Positions 7,806 through 16,831 of a stretch of 37,402 nucleotides of DNA are shown here, piece after piece; the first letter of the stretch is position 1, and every line of letters starts with the position of its first letter. Origin of the DNA: an uncultured Chlamydiae bacterium (GTDB lineage: Bacteria; Chlamydiota; Chlamydiia; Chlamydiales; Rhabdochlamydiaceae). Location: assembly GCA_903824495.1 (NCBI GenBank), contig CAIJXB010000001.1, positions 1-37,402 on the forward strand, given 5' to 3'. The notes under the pieces are model-generated. The model did not search any database and was not told the origin of the DNA. It saw only the letters and a list, made by a program, of their open reading frames with translations. The position numbers and the translations under genes were made by a program.

Positions 7806-9385
7806 TGGCTTTCTAGTAGTAGAGAAAGTGGTGGAAGCAAAGCGCCATCATCAAATTGAATAGGCCCTGGAAAAGAGTATTTGTCCTCTACCCTCCAAAG
7901 AGCTCTTTGCTGTGCAAAGAATTTAAAAGGTTTGCCGTTTAGATCAACAAGCGCTTTTTCAATCACAGGTTTGAGCTTGCCCTTGCGCGTTTCTAAATGG
8001 GTTAAACTAGCAAGAGGCACCGCTCCAACATCCCACTTATCTATAGGTTTATCAAGGTTTGAAACAAAACACATATACCCCGAGAGTTTGGATGTAATAG
8101 CTAAAGAAGCTACAGCCCCAAGCGTATAACAATAGCTTGCATCAAAATTGGAAGGAAAAGCAGAGCGTCCCTCATAACCAAAAAAATGGGGCAAAGCATG
8201 AAAGGATACATCTTTGATTTTCTTCATCTCATTTGCGACCATTTCAGCAAGGAGTCTTTCTGTTTCAATCAAAGACACCTGAACATTTCCGTGAGGATCT
8301 CTTTCTAAAAGAAGCTGCTTTTGAATGGCTACTGGAATAGAGAAAAAACACTCTTGAGAAGTAGATGTTAACTTCGCCTTGATCTCCTCTTCTGAATAGC
8401 CTCCCTCTTTAGAAAGAATTCCACTCAGTTCCTTCATGAGAGTAGACATTTCAGGGATCCATTCAATGAGACCTTCAGGAATGATGATAACACCGTATGA
8501 TTTGCCAAGCGCTGCTCTTTCTATAATAAGCGCTACAATGTCTGAAACAATCTGATTGAGGGTCATCTTCTTTTCAAAGACCTCTTCTGCGACGATCGTA
8601 AGATTGGGATGTGTTAAAAGAGCGCACTCAAGAGCTATATGGGAAGCAGTGCGTCCCATTAACCGCACAAAATGGTAGTATTTTTTCGCAGAAAGAGCGT
8701 CCCTTGCCAAGTTGCCGATCGATTCCGCATAGACTTTAGATGCCGTATCGAAACCAAATGAGATGGGAACGTAGTCGTTTTTCAGGTCTCCATCAATTGT
8801 TTTAGGGATCCCAACAACGCAAGTAGAACACCCTTTTAACTTAAAATATTCAGCTAAAAGAGCGGCATTTGTATTCGAATCATCCCCTCCGATAACAACA
8901 AGGCCATCGAGTTTGATCTTGTTACATACTTGAAGTGCCTGCTCAAACTGCTCTTCCGTTTCAATCTTTGTTCTTCCAGATCCGAGTAGATCAAAGCCAC
9001 CCGTATTGCGAAAAGCATCGACTTCGTTTTTAGTAAGAGTTTTGTATTTACCAGAGAGGATACCCGATGGGCCTCCTAAAAAACCAATCAGCTCGCTTCC
9101 CTGTAAACTATCCAAGAGGCCTGCAATCACATTATGGCCACCTGGAGCTTGACCTCCAGAAAACACAACACCAACCTTTAAAGAGAGCTTTTCTCTTTTA
9201 GAAGAGCTAGCTCTTTTAACAAGGGGAAGTGTAGAACCATATGAGAAAATGCTTGCGACTTCAGAGTCGCAAGGCAGGCGTTCTTTGCCCTCCAAGTAGA
9301 CGGTTGACATGTCAGCAAGACAGCTCGGCAATTGAGGAGAAAAGCGGATTCTAATGGATTCTAAGGGACTTTGATCGCACGGCAT
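7802..9385 (-). CDS. pfp: Pyrophosphate--fructose 6-phosphate 1-phosphotransferase (PPi-PFK)
   Basis: Catalyses reversible phosphorylation of fructose 6-phosphate using pyrophosphate, the glycolytic step in chlamydiae. The length of 527 residues suits the long PPi-dependent class. Visible motifs are FSGGQAPGGHNVIAGLLD (about residues 74-91) for phosphate binding, VIGGDDSNTNA (about 163-173), whose second Asp is the hallmark of PPi rather than ATP use, PKTIDGDLKN (about 194-203) with the catalytic Asp, and LMGRTASHIALE (about 242-253). It is followed by the methyltransferase gene with a 4-base overlap. No strong ribosome site precedes the ATG. C. trachomatis has two related genes; only one is present here. 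Confidence 0.93.
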   Translation of the reverse strand: MPCDQSPLESIRIRFSPQLPSCLADMSTVYLEGKERLPCDSEVASIFSYGSTLPLVKRASSSKREKLSLKVGVVFSGGQAPGGHNVIAGLLDSLQGSELIGFLGGPSGILSGKYKTLTKNEVDAFRNTGGFDLLGSGRTKIETEEQFEQALQVCNKIKLDGLVVIGGDDSNTNAALLAEYFKLKGCSTCVVGIPKTIDGDLKNDYVPISFGFDTASKVYAESIGNLARDALSAKKYYHFVRLMGRTASHIALECALLTHPNLTIVAEEVFEKKMTLNQIVSDIVALIIERAALGKSYGVIIIPEGLIEWIPEMSTLMKELSGILSKEGGYSEEEIKAKLTSTSQECFFSIPVAIQKQLLLERDPHGNVQVSLIETERLLAEMVANEMKKIKDVSFHALPHFFGYEGRSAFPSNFDASYCYTLGAVASLAITSKLSGYMCFVSNLDKPIDKWDVGAVPLASLTHLETRKGKLKPVIEKALVDLNGKPFKFFAQQRALWRVEDKYSFPGPIQFDDGALLPPLSLLLESQ

Positions 9386-9466
9386 AAGAAAACCTAAAGT
9401 TAAACTCTAACCGTACAAAATTAGGTCTTTTTATGCTAGATAAGTTAACTCTCTAGAAGGTATCCT

Positions 9467-9871
9467 TCACTCACCTTCATAATCCGAAGATGTAGAAAGC
9501 ACTTCGTAATCACCGAAATCGAAACTCAAATGGGGTGTATCGGAAGGCTCTTGTTTAGAAGTCTTCTTTATTTCAGGGTTATATGCCTGTAGACGAATGG
9601 CATTAAAAAATCCAACGGTAAAAACATTTGTAATAGAGTTCCAAAATAGAACACTAAGATCATGTTTTTTCTCAGAAATCTCTAAATGTGTAGCCTGAAA
9701 TTGTAAGACTGGTTTTGGTACCGGATCTTTACTAAACAGGGAATCTAGAGCAATCCTTGCAGCTACATATACTGAAGAAAAGGCTCCCATGAAGGGTATT
9801 GATTGCCACTTATAAGAATCCAGGTAACCTCGTCGGTATGCACAATGAAGCAGGTGTTCTGTACTATTCAT
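9467..9871 (-). CDS. Hypothetical protein (134 aa)
   Basis: No family recognised. The first half carries two weakly hydrophobic, aromatic stretches (about residues 25-45 and 78-97) that could associate with a membrane. The last 30 residues are acidic and rich in Ser, Asp, Tyr and Glu, ending in Tyr-Glu-Gly-Glu. It lies between the L-serine dehydratase and PPi-PFK genes on the same strand, with gaps of 86 and 81 bases, so it may be transcribed alone. Codon use resembles that of neighbours. Unusual tails like this are seen in secreted proteins, but no direct evidence for secretion exists here. Confidence 0.5.
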   Translation of the reverse strand: MNSTEHLLHCAYRRGYLDSYKWQSIPFMGAFSSVYVAARIALDSLFSKDPVPKPVLQFQATHLEISEKKHDLSVLFWNSITNVFTVGFFNAIRLQAYNPEIKKTSKQEPSDTPHLSFDFGDYEVLSTSSDYEGE

Positions 9872-9957
9872 GTAGCAGTCCTAAATTTTTTTCGTCGCAC
9901 AAGGTTGCCACTAACTTCCAAAAAAGTCAAAATAGTTTTACTAGTATCTAGATATTG

Positions 9958-11373
9958 TTAACACTCAGGAAGACCAACAGTCACATGAAGAGCAAGGCCT
10001 CCTTCAGAGGTCTCCTTATAAATGCTATTCATGTCTTCTCCTGTCTGTCTCATGGATGAGATGACTTGGTCTAAAGAAACTTTGTAATCTGATTTGTTTT
10101 TAAGAGCAAGACGAGCTGCGTTGATCGCCTTGATGGCGCCCATGGTGTTTCTTTCGATACAAGGGATTTGTACAAGACCACCGACTGGATCGCAAGTAAG
10201 TCCCAAATTGTGCTCCATTCCGATTTCTGCAGCATTTTCTACTTGTGATGGAGTAGCTCCAAGCGCAGCCGCAAGGCCACCTGCTGCCATAGAACAAGCA
10301 ACGCCAACCTCTCCTTGACATCCCATTTCAGCGGCTGATAAAGAAGCTCCTTCTTTATAAAGGATTCCAATGGCTGCCGCTGTTAGAAAGAATTTATAAA
10401 TCCCTTCTTTGGAAGAGTTCGGAGTAAACCTTTCATAGTAGTGCAAAACTGCTGGAATGACGCCAGAGGCGCCATTTGTAGGGGCGGTAACAACTCTTCC
10501 TCCTGCTGCATTTTCTTCATTCACAGCGAGCGCAAAAAGGCTCACCCAGTCAAAGATTTCAGAAGGGTCTTCTATGCCATTTTTCTGAGAAAGATCTTGA
10601 TGAAGATCATAGGCCCTTCTTGCAACGTTAAGACCACCTGGTAAGATTCCTTGCTGCTGACATCCTCTTTCTACGCATCCTTTCATCACTTCCCAAATGC
10701 GCCAAATGCCAGAGTAGATCTCTTCTTCAGATCTCCACGATTTTTCATTTTCAAACATGATTTCGCTAATAGAAAGACCTGTTTTTTGACATAGGTCCAA
10801 AAGCTGCTGTCCTGTATGGAAAGGATAAGGAATAGAAACAGAAACTGTTTCCTCTTTTTTATCGTGAGAAAACACCTCTTCGTGATCGACAACAAATCCC
10901 CCACCGACGGAGTAAAATGTTTTAGCAAAAACTTCCTCTCCAGCTGCATTAAAAGCTTTGCATTTCATGGCATTGGAGTGGAATGGCAGTCTTTTACCTT
11001 TTATAAAAAGAAGATCGGTTTCAATAGAAAAAGCAATCGGGCTGACACCTAAAAGGTTCAATATTTGCCTTTCTTTGATGCTATCGATTTTACCTTGCAC
11101 GCTATCTGGATCGATCTCTTCAGGCTTTTCCCCTTCAAGCCCAAGCAAGATTGCGATATCAGTCGCATGTCCATGTCCTGTCATCGCAAGTGAGCCAAAC
11201 AGCTCAACAGAAACACGGGCCACAGAGCTTAATTTCTTTTCTTGCTGAAGAAGTGATGCAAACTGATAAGCCGCTCTCATAGGCCCTACGGTATGGGAAC
11301 TAGATGGTCCAATGCCTATGGAGAAGAGTTGAAACAGACTGACTGGTATGAAGATTTTTTTAGCCGTTTCCAT
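9958..11373 (-). CDS. sdaA: L-serine dehydratase (ammonia-lyase), iron-sulfur type, single chain
   Basis: Converts L-serine to pyruvate and ammonia, feeding central metabolism, with a 4Fe-4S cluster in place of PLP. The 471-residue chain fuses the beta domain, with [14 protein letters not shown] at residues 18-31, and the alpha domain, with [16 protein letters not shown] at 289-304. Cluster cysteines are visible at 352 (GCQGE), 394 (TCDP) and 405 (PCIER). The last residue of the protein, 471, is a cysteine preceded by Leu-Pro-Glu; in the characterised Legionella enzyme a C-terminal cysteine is the fourth cluster ligand. AAAGGA precedes the ATG. The upstream 134-aa gene ends 29 bases before it, suggesting an operon. 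Confidence 0.95.
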   Translation of the reverse strand: METAKKIFIPVSLFQLFSIGIGPSSSHTVGPMRAAYQFASLLQQEKKLSSVARVSVELFGSLAMTGHGHATDIAILLGLEGEKPEEIDPDSVQGKIDSIKERQILNLLGVSPIAFSIETDLLFIKGKRLPFHSNAMKCKAFNAAGEEVFAKTFYSVGGGFVVDHEEVFSHDKKEETVSVSIPYPFHTGQQLLDLCQKTGLSISEIMFENEKSWRSEEEIYSGIWRIWEVMKGCVERGCQQQGILPGGLNVARRAYDLHQDLSQKNGIEDPSEIFDWVSLFALAVNEENAAGGRVVTAPTNGASGVIPAVLHYYERFTPNSSKEGIYKFFLTAAAIGILYKEGASLSAAEMGCQGEVGVACSMAAGGLAAALGATPSQVENAAEIGMEHNLGLTCDPVGGLVQIPCIERNTMGAIKAINAARLALKNKSDYKVSLDQVISSMRQTGEDMNSIYKETSEGGLALHVTVGLPEC

Positions 11374-11402
11374 TTTTGATCCTTTCGTAATAGTGAGCGG
11401 GT

Positions 11403-11807
11403 CTACTCTACATAAATTTCAGCAAAAAAGCAACGCTCTATCTCAATGTCTTTTTTGTCTTCATGTATCCGCTCTAGAAATGTACGCACTAAATGAGCGT
11501 CCTCTTCGATGTTGCTGCTACTTGCAATTCTTGCTCTTTTTGGGGCATTGTCTATTGCTATTGATTCGCACTGCCGTTTGATGGCTTCAAATCGAATTGG
11601 ATCCTGATTTCTAAAATCTACAGTTGGGCCGGAAATGATCTTTCCATCCACCCTTAATTGGCCCGAAGCATTCCCTAGCTCCTCTGGGTAAGTTAATCCA
11701 CCGAACTGTTTTAAAAATGCTAATGTTAACTGAGCGTCCGCCTCCATGGAGGCGTTAACCTCTAATGCCCCTATATAACGTTCTTCAAAACGATTATTTA
11801 CATTCAT
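11403..11807 (-). CDS. Hypothetical protein (134 aa) with an internal helix repeat
   Basis: Unknown function. Two similar segments occur at about residues 22-36 (EADAQLTLAFLKQF) and 100-114 (EEDAHLVRTFLERI), suggesting a duplicated helix around a short beta-like centre with GQLRVDGKIISGP. There is no signal peptide or membrane segment. It precedes the L-serine dehydratase gene by 29 bases on the same strand and may be co-transcribed. The ribosome site (GGTGG) is weak. It is divergent from the gene family starting at 12086 across an AT-rich spacer. Confidence 0.5.
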   Translation of the reverse strand: MNVNNRFEERYIGALEVNASMEADAQLTLAFLKQFGGLTYPEELGNASGQLRVDGKIISGPTVDFRNQDPIRFEAIKRQCESIAIDNAPKRARIASSSNIEEDAHLVRTFLERIHEDKKDIEIERCFFAEIYVE

Positions 11808-12004
11808 AAAACCACCAAATTAATTTAGAAATGATCATAGTTCATTTTCAGAATAAACTCAATCACATCAAGGCAAAAACAGGAAAATCGCCAAACTACT
11901 TACCATCAAAGAGTTAAAAATAAATCAGAAAACAACAAATAACCAATGTAAAAACCTAAAAACCAGCAACTTACAAGGATTTCCTGGAAAACAATCGATT
12001 ACAA

Positions 12005-12033
12005 TGGAAATTAACACATAATTGTGGTATAAT
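12005..12033 (+). promoter_or_regulatory. Promoter of the VWDC-family operon
   Basis: TGGAAA at 12005-12010 and TATAAT at 12028-12033 are separated by 17 bases in a very AT-rich spacer. A second TATAAT lies at 12040-12045. The downstream start codon is at 12086. Confidence 0.5.
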
Positions 12034-12085
12034 TATTATTATAATGAATTAATAAAACTTAAAAACAAATTAAAAGGAGAAAACC

Positions 12086-13195
12086 ATGAATATCATGCAT
12101 GACATGCTTGGAATGGATGTATCAGGCACAGCTCCTACCCACGCGCATATTAAAGGCACGAAAACTCAAAAATCCCAGCAAGACGCTTCAATCAGCGCCT
12201 ATGCCTCTAGCTTTTTTAAAGGCTTGGGCACATGGTTTCAGGAAAAGCAGGACGCCTCTCTTGTGCGAAGTCAACTTAACAAAGTCGTCAAAGAGCGTGA
12301 TATTGTTAAAAAAGCTGACAAATCGTCAAAAGAGAACACTCCAGCAACACCTGGAAACTACTTGTCACTACTTGTTGGAATGGAAAGCGGCGTTAAAACC
12401 TTGCAGCCAAAAGTTTTGAAAGACCGCTCCATCACGAACCTATTTTGCAGAGCAAAAGCTAAGGAAATCAGCCAGATCCTTTCTAGTGGTGAGACAAAAA
12501 TCCAAATTACGACTGCTTACAAAAATGACGAAACCAACGAGCTTGAATTTGAAGTCACCGATGCAAAAGGCCTTCCTAGCATACAAGAGATCATTGATAC
12601 TGACATCAAGCAATTAGAATCTAGAACCAAAGCCCAAAAAGTATATGATTTTGCATGCAGCTGGTTTTTTGGTGGTAGTGATGCTGAAAAAGCTCTTTCT
12701 ACACTCTATAAAAATAGAGAAGCGCTCAATCTATTGAAAAACCCTGAAGCAAAGCTTATTAGCCTCGAAAAACGCTTATCGAAATGTATTATGGACTGGT
12801 CGGATCTTCACCCAACTAAAGATACACCGGGAAAGATCCTAGATGAACTTAGAAAACTCCGTCGCGAACACTCTGAAACTATTCAGGGAAGTCTCGATCT
12901 TCAAAACTCACTTAACCGAGTGGAAAACGAAGCTAAAGCTCGGCTGAATGTTATTATTGAGAGAGCCCTTGCTCCTCTAGTGAACGAGACAATCGATCGA
13001 ATAATTCCCAAGATACCTCAACCAAAAACAATTACGGTCGAGAAGGAATCAATGTTTCAAAAGTTAGTGAGTAAGGCGTTCGGCAAAAAAGATGGACAAA
13101 TGTCAAAGAGCGCTTCCATAGATAGCAATGATTCAAAGGGAACAGTCACTACTGGCAGCAGGTCTATAACTCCGACCATTGAAGAAGGCAAATAA
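12086..13195 (+). CDS. Hypothetical protein of the NLF/VWDC family, long member (369 aa)
   Basis: The first of three related genes. A polar N-terminus (residues 1-90) rich in Ser, Lys and Thr leads into D-R-S-I-T-NLF-C-R-A-K (about 116-126), which matches the third gene's D-P-S-T-T-NLF-Y-R-I-K. A 'QKVYDFACSWFFGG' segment (about 187-200) corresponds to the VWDC-x-F motif of the other two. A helical, coiled-coil-prone part (about 215-310) and a Ser/Thr-rich tail follow. It has no signal peptide or membrane helix. AAGGAG at 12074-12079 precedes the ATG by six bases. Its stop codon directly abuts the next ATG. The function is unknown; the disordered polar ends fit a type III effector, but that is inference. 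Confidence 0.65.
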   Translation: MNIMHDMLGMDVSGTAPTHAHIKGTKTQKSQQDASISAYASSFFKGLGTWFQEKQDASLVRSQLNKVVKERDIVKKADKSSKENTPATPGNYLSLLVGMESGVKTLQPKVLKDRSITNLFCRAKAKEISQILSSGETKIQITTAYKNDETNELEFEVTDAKGLPSIQEIIDTDIKQLESRTKAQKVYDFACSWFFGGSDAEKALSTLYKNREALNLLKNPEAKLISLEKRLSKCIMDWSDLHPTKDTPGKILDELRKLRREHSETIQGSLDLQNSLNRVENEAKARLNVIIERALAPLVNETIDRIIPKIPQPKTITVEKESMFQKLVSKAFGKKDGQMSKSASIDSNDSKGTVTTGSRSITPTIEEGK

Positions 13196-13693
13196 ATGAT
13201 CCGATCTATCGACAAACTAAAACTTGCAGTATGTGAGTGTTTCTCCCCAGACGAGAATCGGAGCCAAGCTCTGGCTATTGCATCAAAAGCACTAAGAAAC
13301 TATGAAAAAAACGGAGTAGAAAGGTTCCTAAAAGAAACCCAATTTAAGGCGCTTGAAAACTTACAAGCTAAAAGAAGCACACCTCAAATCGTATGGGACT
13401 GCGTATTTGGTAGCAAGGTCACAAAAGTCTTTGAAACCAAGAAAAAAGAAGAGAAGTTTTTTGCAGAGTATCTCGCTTTAAAAGTCTTACTTTCCGACTA
13501 CCTTAAACCTGCAGATAAAGAAGAGCTTGAGAAATCTTTCCCTTTCATCATCGAAACACTTGATGAATTTGAAAAGTCCAAAGGGTTCATACGAAAAGTG
13601 TCTGATTTCATATTCCGCAAAAATGACATCAAAGAAGCCATGGCTATTATCGTAATTAAAAAGATCGAGAAAGAGCTAGCAGGCCTACTCTAA
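13196..13693 (+). CDS. Hypothetical protein of the NLF/VWDC family, short member (165 aa)
   Basis: A 165-residue helical protein whose whole length resembles the central domain of the third gene. It has LENLQAKRSTPQIVWDCVFG (about residues 49-68) against LEKLQTLRTPAQVVWDCMFN, and FEKSKGFIRKVSDFIF with KEAMAI (about 123-147) against LENSKSFMERLSDCLY with KKAIAI. The ATG follows the previous gene's TAA with no spacing, so translation is probably by re-initiation; no separate strong ribosome site is seen. It lacks the polar N-terminal extension of its neighbours and represents the minimal domain. The function is unknown. Confidence 0.65.
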   Translation: MIRSIDKLKLAVCECFSPDENRSQALAIASKALRNYEKNGVERFLKETQFKALENLQAKRSTPQIVWDCVFGSKVTKVFETKKKEEKFFAEYLALKVLLSDYLKPADKEELEKSFPFIIETLDEFEKSKGFIRKVSDFIFRKNDIKEAMAIIVIKKIEKELAGLL

Positions 13694-13726
13694 GCCCTCT
13701 AAATCCCCCGTCCTTCCACTAAGAAC

Positions 13727-13756
13727 GGCCACAGGCCTTACCCTGCCTGTTCGGCC
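13727..13756. other. GC-rich hairpin after the short VWDC-family gene
   Basis: GGCCACAGGC (13727-13736) pairs with GCCTGT-TC-GGCC (13745-13756) as a 10-bp stem with a 2-base bulge and an 8-base loop. It stands out from its AT-rich surroundings 34 bases after the stop at 13693. No T tract follows, so it may be a weak terminator or an mRNA-stabilising structure. Confidence 0.4.
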
Positions 13757-13799
13757 TCTATTACATTCAAAAAAAATCAAAAATCAAATTAACTATTAA

Positions 13800-13828
13800 T
13801 TGAAATTAAATATTTAATTTGATATAAT
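13800..13828 (+). promoter_or_regulatory. Near-consensus promoter of the third VWDC-family gene
   Basis: TTGAAA (13800-13805), a 17-base spacer and a perfect TATAAT (13823-13828) match the major sigma factor consensus well. The likely start codon at 13865 is 37 bases downstream of the -10 box. Confidence 0.7.
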
Positions 13829-13864
13829 TAAATGAAATAACACCAAAAAACCATGAGGATGAAA

Positions 13865-14653
13865 ATGAGTACACCCATCAAATCAGAAGGCGAAACTTCA
13901 TATAACATCTACTCCCCTGAAGACATCCAAGGAAAGTCTAGATTTATCTCAGATAACGCTACTACTAGCAAGAAAAGCGTTGTAAACAGTTTAGAAGACC
14001 TGGCTCAGAAACTCAGCGATAAAAATGAAATTCCCAATGTTTTGCAAGAACTTGATGAAAACAAGCTGGCTGAAGTAAACGCCCTAAACGACCCTTCCAC
14101 CACTAACCTATTTTATAGGATCAAAACACAAGCTGTCGCATTAAATGCTTTAGCTGCCTATGAAAACAGCGGAAGAACTGAATTCCCAGAAGATAGCACG
14201 TTTGAGATGCTTGAAAAATTACAAACCTTACGAACTCCTGCTCAAGTCGTATGGGATTGCATGTTTAATCGTAGTGCAATAAATGTCCTTAAACTCAGAA
14301 AAGTTCAAGCTGAAGCTATTGCAAAATCGATCCTTGCTGCTGCAGATCCGGAATCAATAAAAACACCTCTGATCGCTAGAGCTGTCTCCGATGATGAATC
14401 TCTTGCCTATACTAGACAATACTCAACCGGTTCCACTATCTCTGCTAGAGACGTTGAAATACTTGAAGCTCTTGAAAACTCCAAAAGTTTCATGGAGCGA
14501 CTGAGTGATTGTCTTTACGGTAGGGATACTGTTAAAAAAGCCATAGCTATCGCAAAATCCTCACGAAACAGTTCTTTCGATGCTGCCTTTAATATGGATA
14601 GTCCTATGAAACAAGGTAACAGCGTGGTTTATACAAGAGTTAGAAAACTCTAA
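13865..14653 (+). CDS. Hypothetical protein of the NLF/VWDC family, third member (262 aa)
   Basis: Shares the family motifs: D-P-S-T-T-NLF-Y-R-I-K (about residues 77-87), AQVVWDCMF (about 128-136) and SKSFMERLSDCLYG with KKAIAI (about 206-230). The domain is interrupted after residue 165 by a Ser/Thr-rich insert of about 35 residues that the short member lacks. The N-terminus is polar with many Ser and Thr. I choose the ATG at 13865, since GAGG at 13855-13858 lies six bases ahead; in-frame ATGs at 13853 and 13859 would overlap that site. It has its own strong promoter and is followed by a terminator. Function unknown. Confidence 0.65.
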   Translation: MSTPIKSEGETSYNIYSPEDIQGKSRFISDNATTSKKSVVNSLEDLAQKLSDKNEIPNVLQELDENKLAEVNALNDPSTTNLFYRIKTQAVALNALAAYENSGRTEFPEDSTFEMLEKLQTLRTPAQVVWDCMFNRSAINVLKLRKVQAEAIAKSILAAADPESIKTPLIARAVSDDESLAYTRQYSTGSTISARDVEILEALENSKSFMERLSDCLYGRDTVKKAIAIAKSSRNSSFDAAFNMDSPMKQGNSVVYTRVRKL

Positions 14654-14675
14654 ATTAAACTAAAAATTTGTCTAT

Positions 14676-14709
14676 AGCCCCTCAAGGTCTAAAGCCTTAA
14701 GGGGCTTTT
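14676..14709 (+). terminator. Terminator after the third VWDC-family gene
   Basis: A 12-bp stem with one mismatch (AGCCCCTCAAGG at 14676-14687 with CCTTAAGGGGCT at 14695-14706), a 7-nt loop and a T tract to 14709. It lies 22 bases after the stop codon and separates this cluster from pyrG. Confidence 0.85.
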
Positions 14710-14719
14710 CTATTTGAGG

Positions 14720-14748
14720 TTGAAGTTTATCAAATATGCCCTTACAAT
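14720..14748 (+). promoter_or_regulatory. Promoter of the pyrG-yqgF unit
   Basis: TTGAAG (14720-14725), a 17-base spacer and TACAAT (14743-14748), 34 bases before the pyrG ATG at 14783. It lies just after the preceding terminator. Confidence 0.65.
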
Positions 14749-14764
14749 AGGTCAATTATCATGA

Positions 14765-16387
<1,623 letters not shown>

Positions 16388-16390
16388 TCG

Positions 16391-16831
16391 ATGGGAAGAC
16401 TTGTTAGCTTTGACTATGGAAGGGCGCGGATCGGTATTTCTCTTTCTGATGAAAGAAAGATCATCGCGTCCTCATTGACGGTTCTCAAAGTCCCTAAAAC
16501 TCTACCTCTTCTTTTAAAAGAGCTTGAAAAGGCTCTTGCCCCCTATGCCCCCTTTGATCTGTTCATCATAGGCCTACCTCTTCTGTTAAACGGAAAAGAA
16601 GGTGAAATGGCTGAAGAGGTCAAAGCATTTGGCAAAGCTTTAACAGAGCACTTTTCTGTCCCTTGCACCTTTTGGGATGAAAGGCTCTCATCAAGCCAAG
16701 CAGACCGTTTTATGAGAGAAGACTCTTTAAATAGAAAACAAAGAGCTCAAAAGATCGATACAGTCTGCTCTACCTTGATTTTACAAAACTATTTGCAGGC
16801 GCAAGAAATACAGCGTCTCCGTAAAGAATAA
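16391..16831 (+). CDS. yqgF: Putative pre-16S rRNA nuclease / Holliday junction resolvase-like protein (YqgF/RuvX)
   Basis: A 146-residue RNase H-fold protein of the YqgF family, which in E. coli matures the 5' end of 16S rRNA. The acidic active-site positions are visible: Asp8 in FDYGRARIGIS, Glu in FWDERLSS (about residues 97-104) and Asp in QKIDTVCSTLIL (about 119-130); IIGLPLLLNGKEG (about 60-72) is the family's central strand and turn. It starts 3 bases after the pyrG stop. Its TAA directly abuts the stop codon of the reverse-strand kinase-like gene, leaving no room for a separate terminator. Confidence 0.93.
   Translation: MGRLVSFDYGRARIGISLSDERKIIASSLTVLKVPKTLPLLLKELEKALAPYAPFDLFIIGLPLLLNGKEGEMAEEVKAFGKALTEHFSVPCTFWDERLSSSQADRFMREDSLNRKQRAQKIDTVCSTLILQNYLQAQEIQRLRKE

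Noticed and set aside
10094..10644. Open frames antisense to or overlapping the serine dehydratase gene
   Set aside because: They lie wholly inside a convincingly conserved gene and have unnatural composition (Arg/Ser/Cys-rich).
11808..12085. AT-rich 278-bp spacer considered as an origin or attachment site
   Set aside because: No repeated DnaA-type boxes or duplicated att-like ends were found; only promoter elements are visible.
12099..12419. 106-codon frame overlapping the start of the first VWDC-family gene
   Set aside because: Out-of-frame shadow; the 369-aa frame has the ribosome site and family similarity.
13727..13756. Hairpin as a full Rho-independent terminator
   Set aside because: The stem is good but no T tract follows, so it is listed only as a structure of unclear role.
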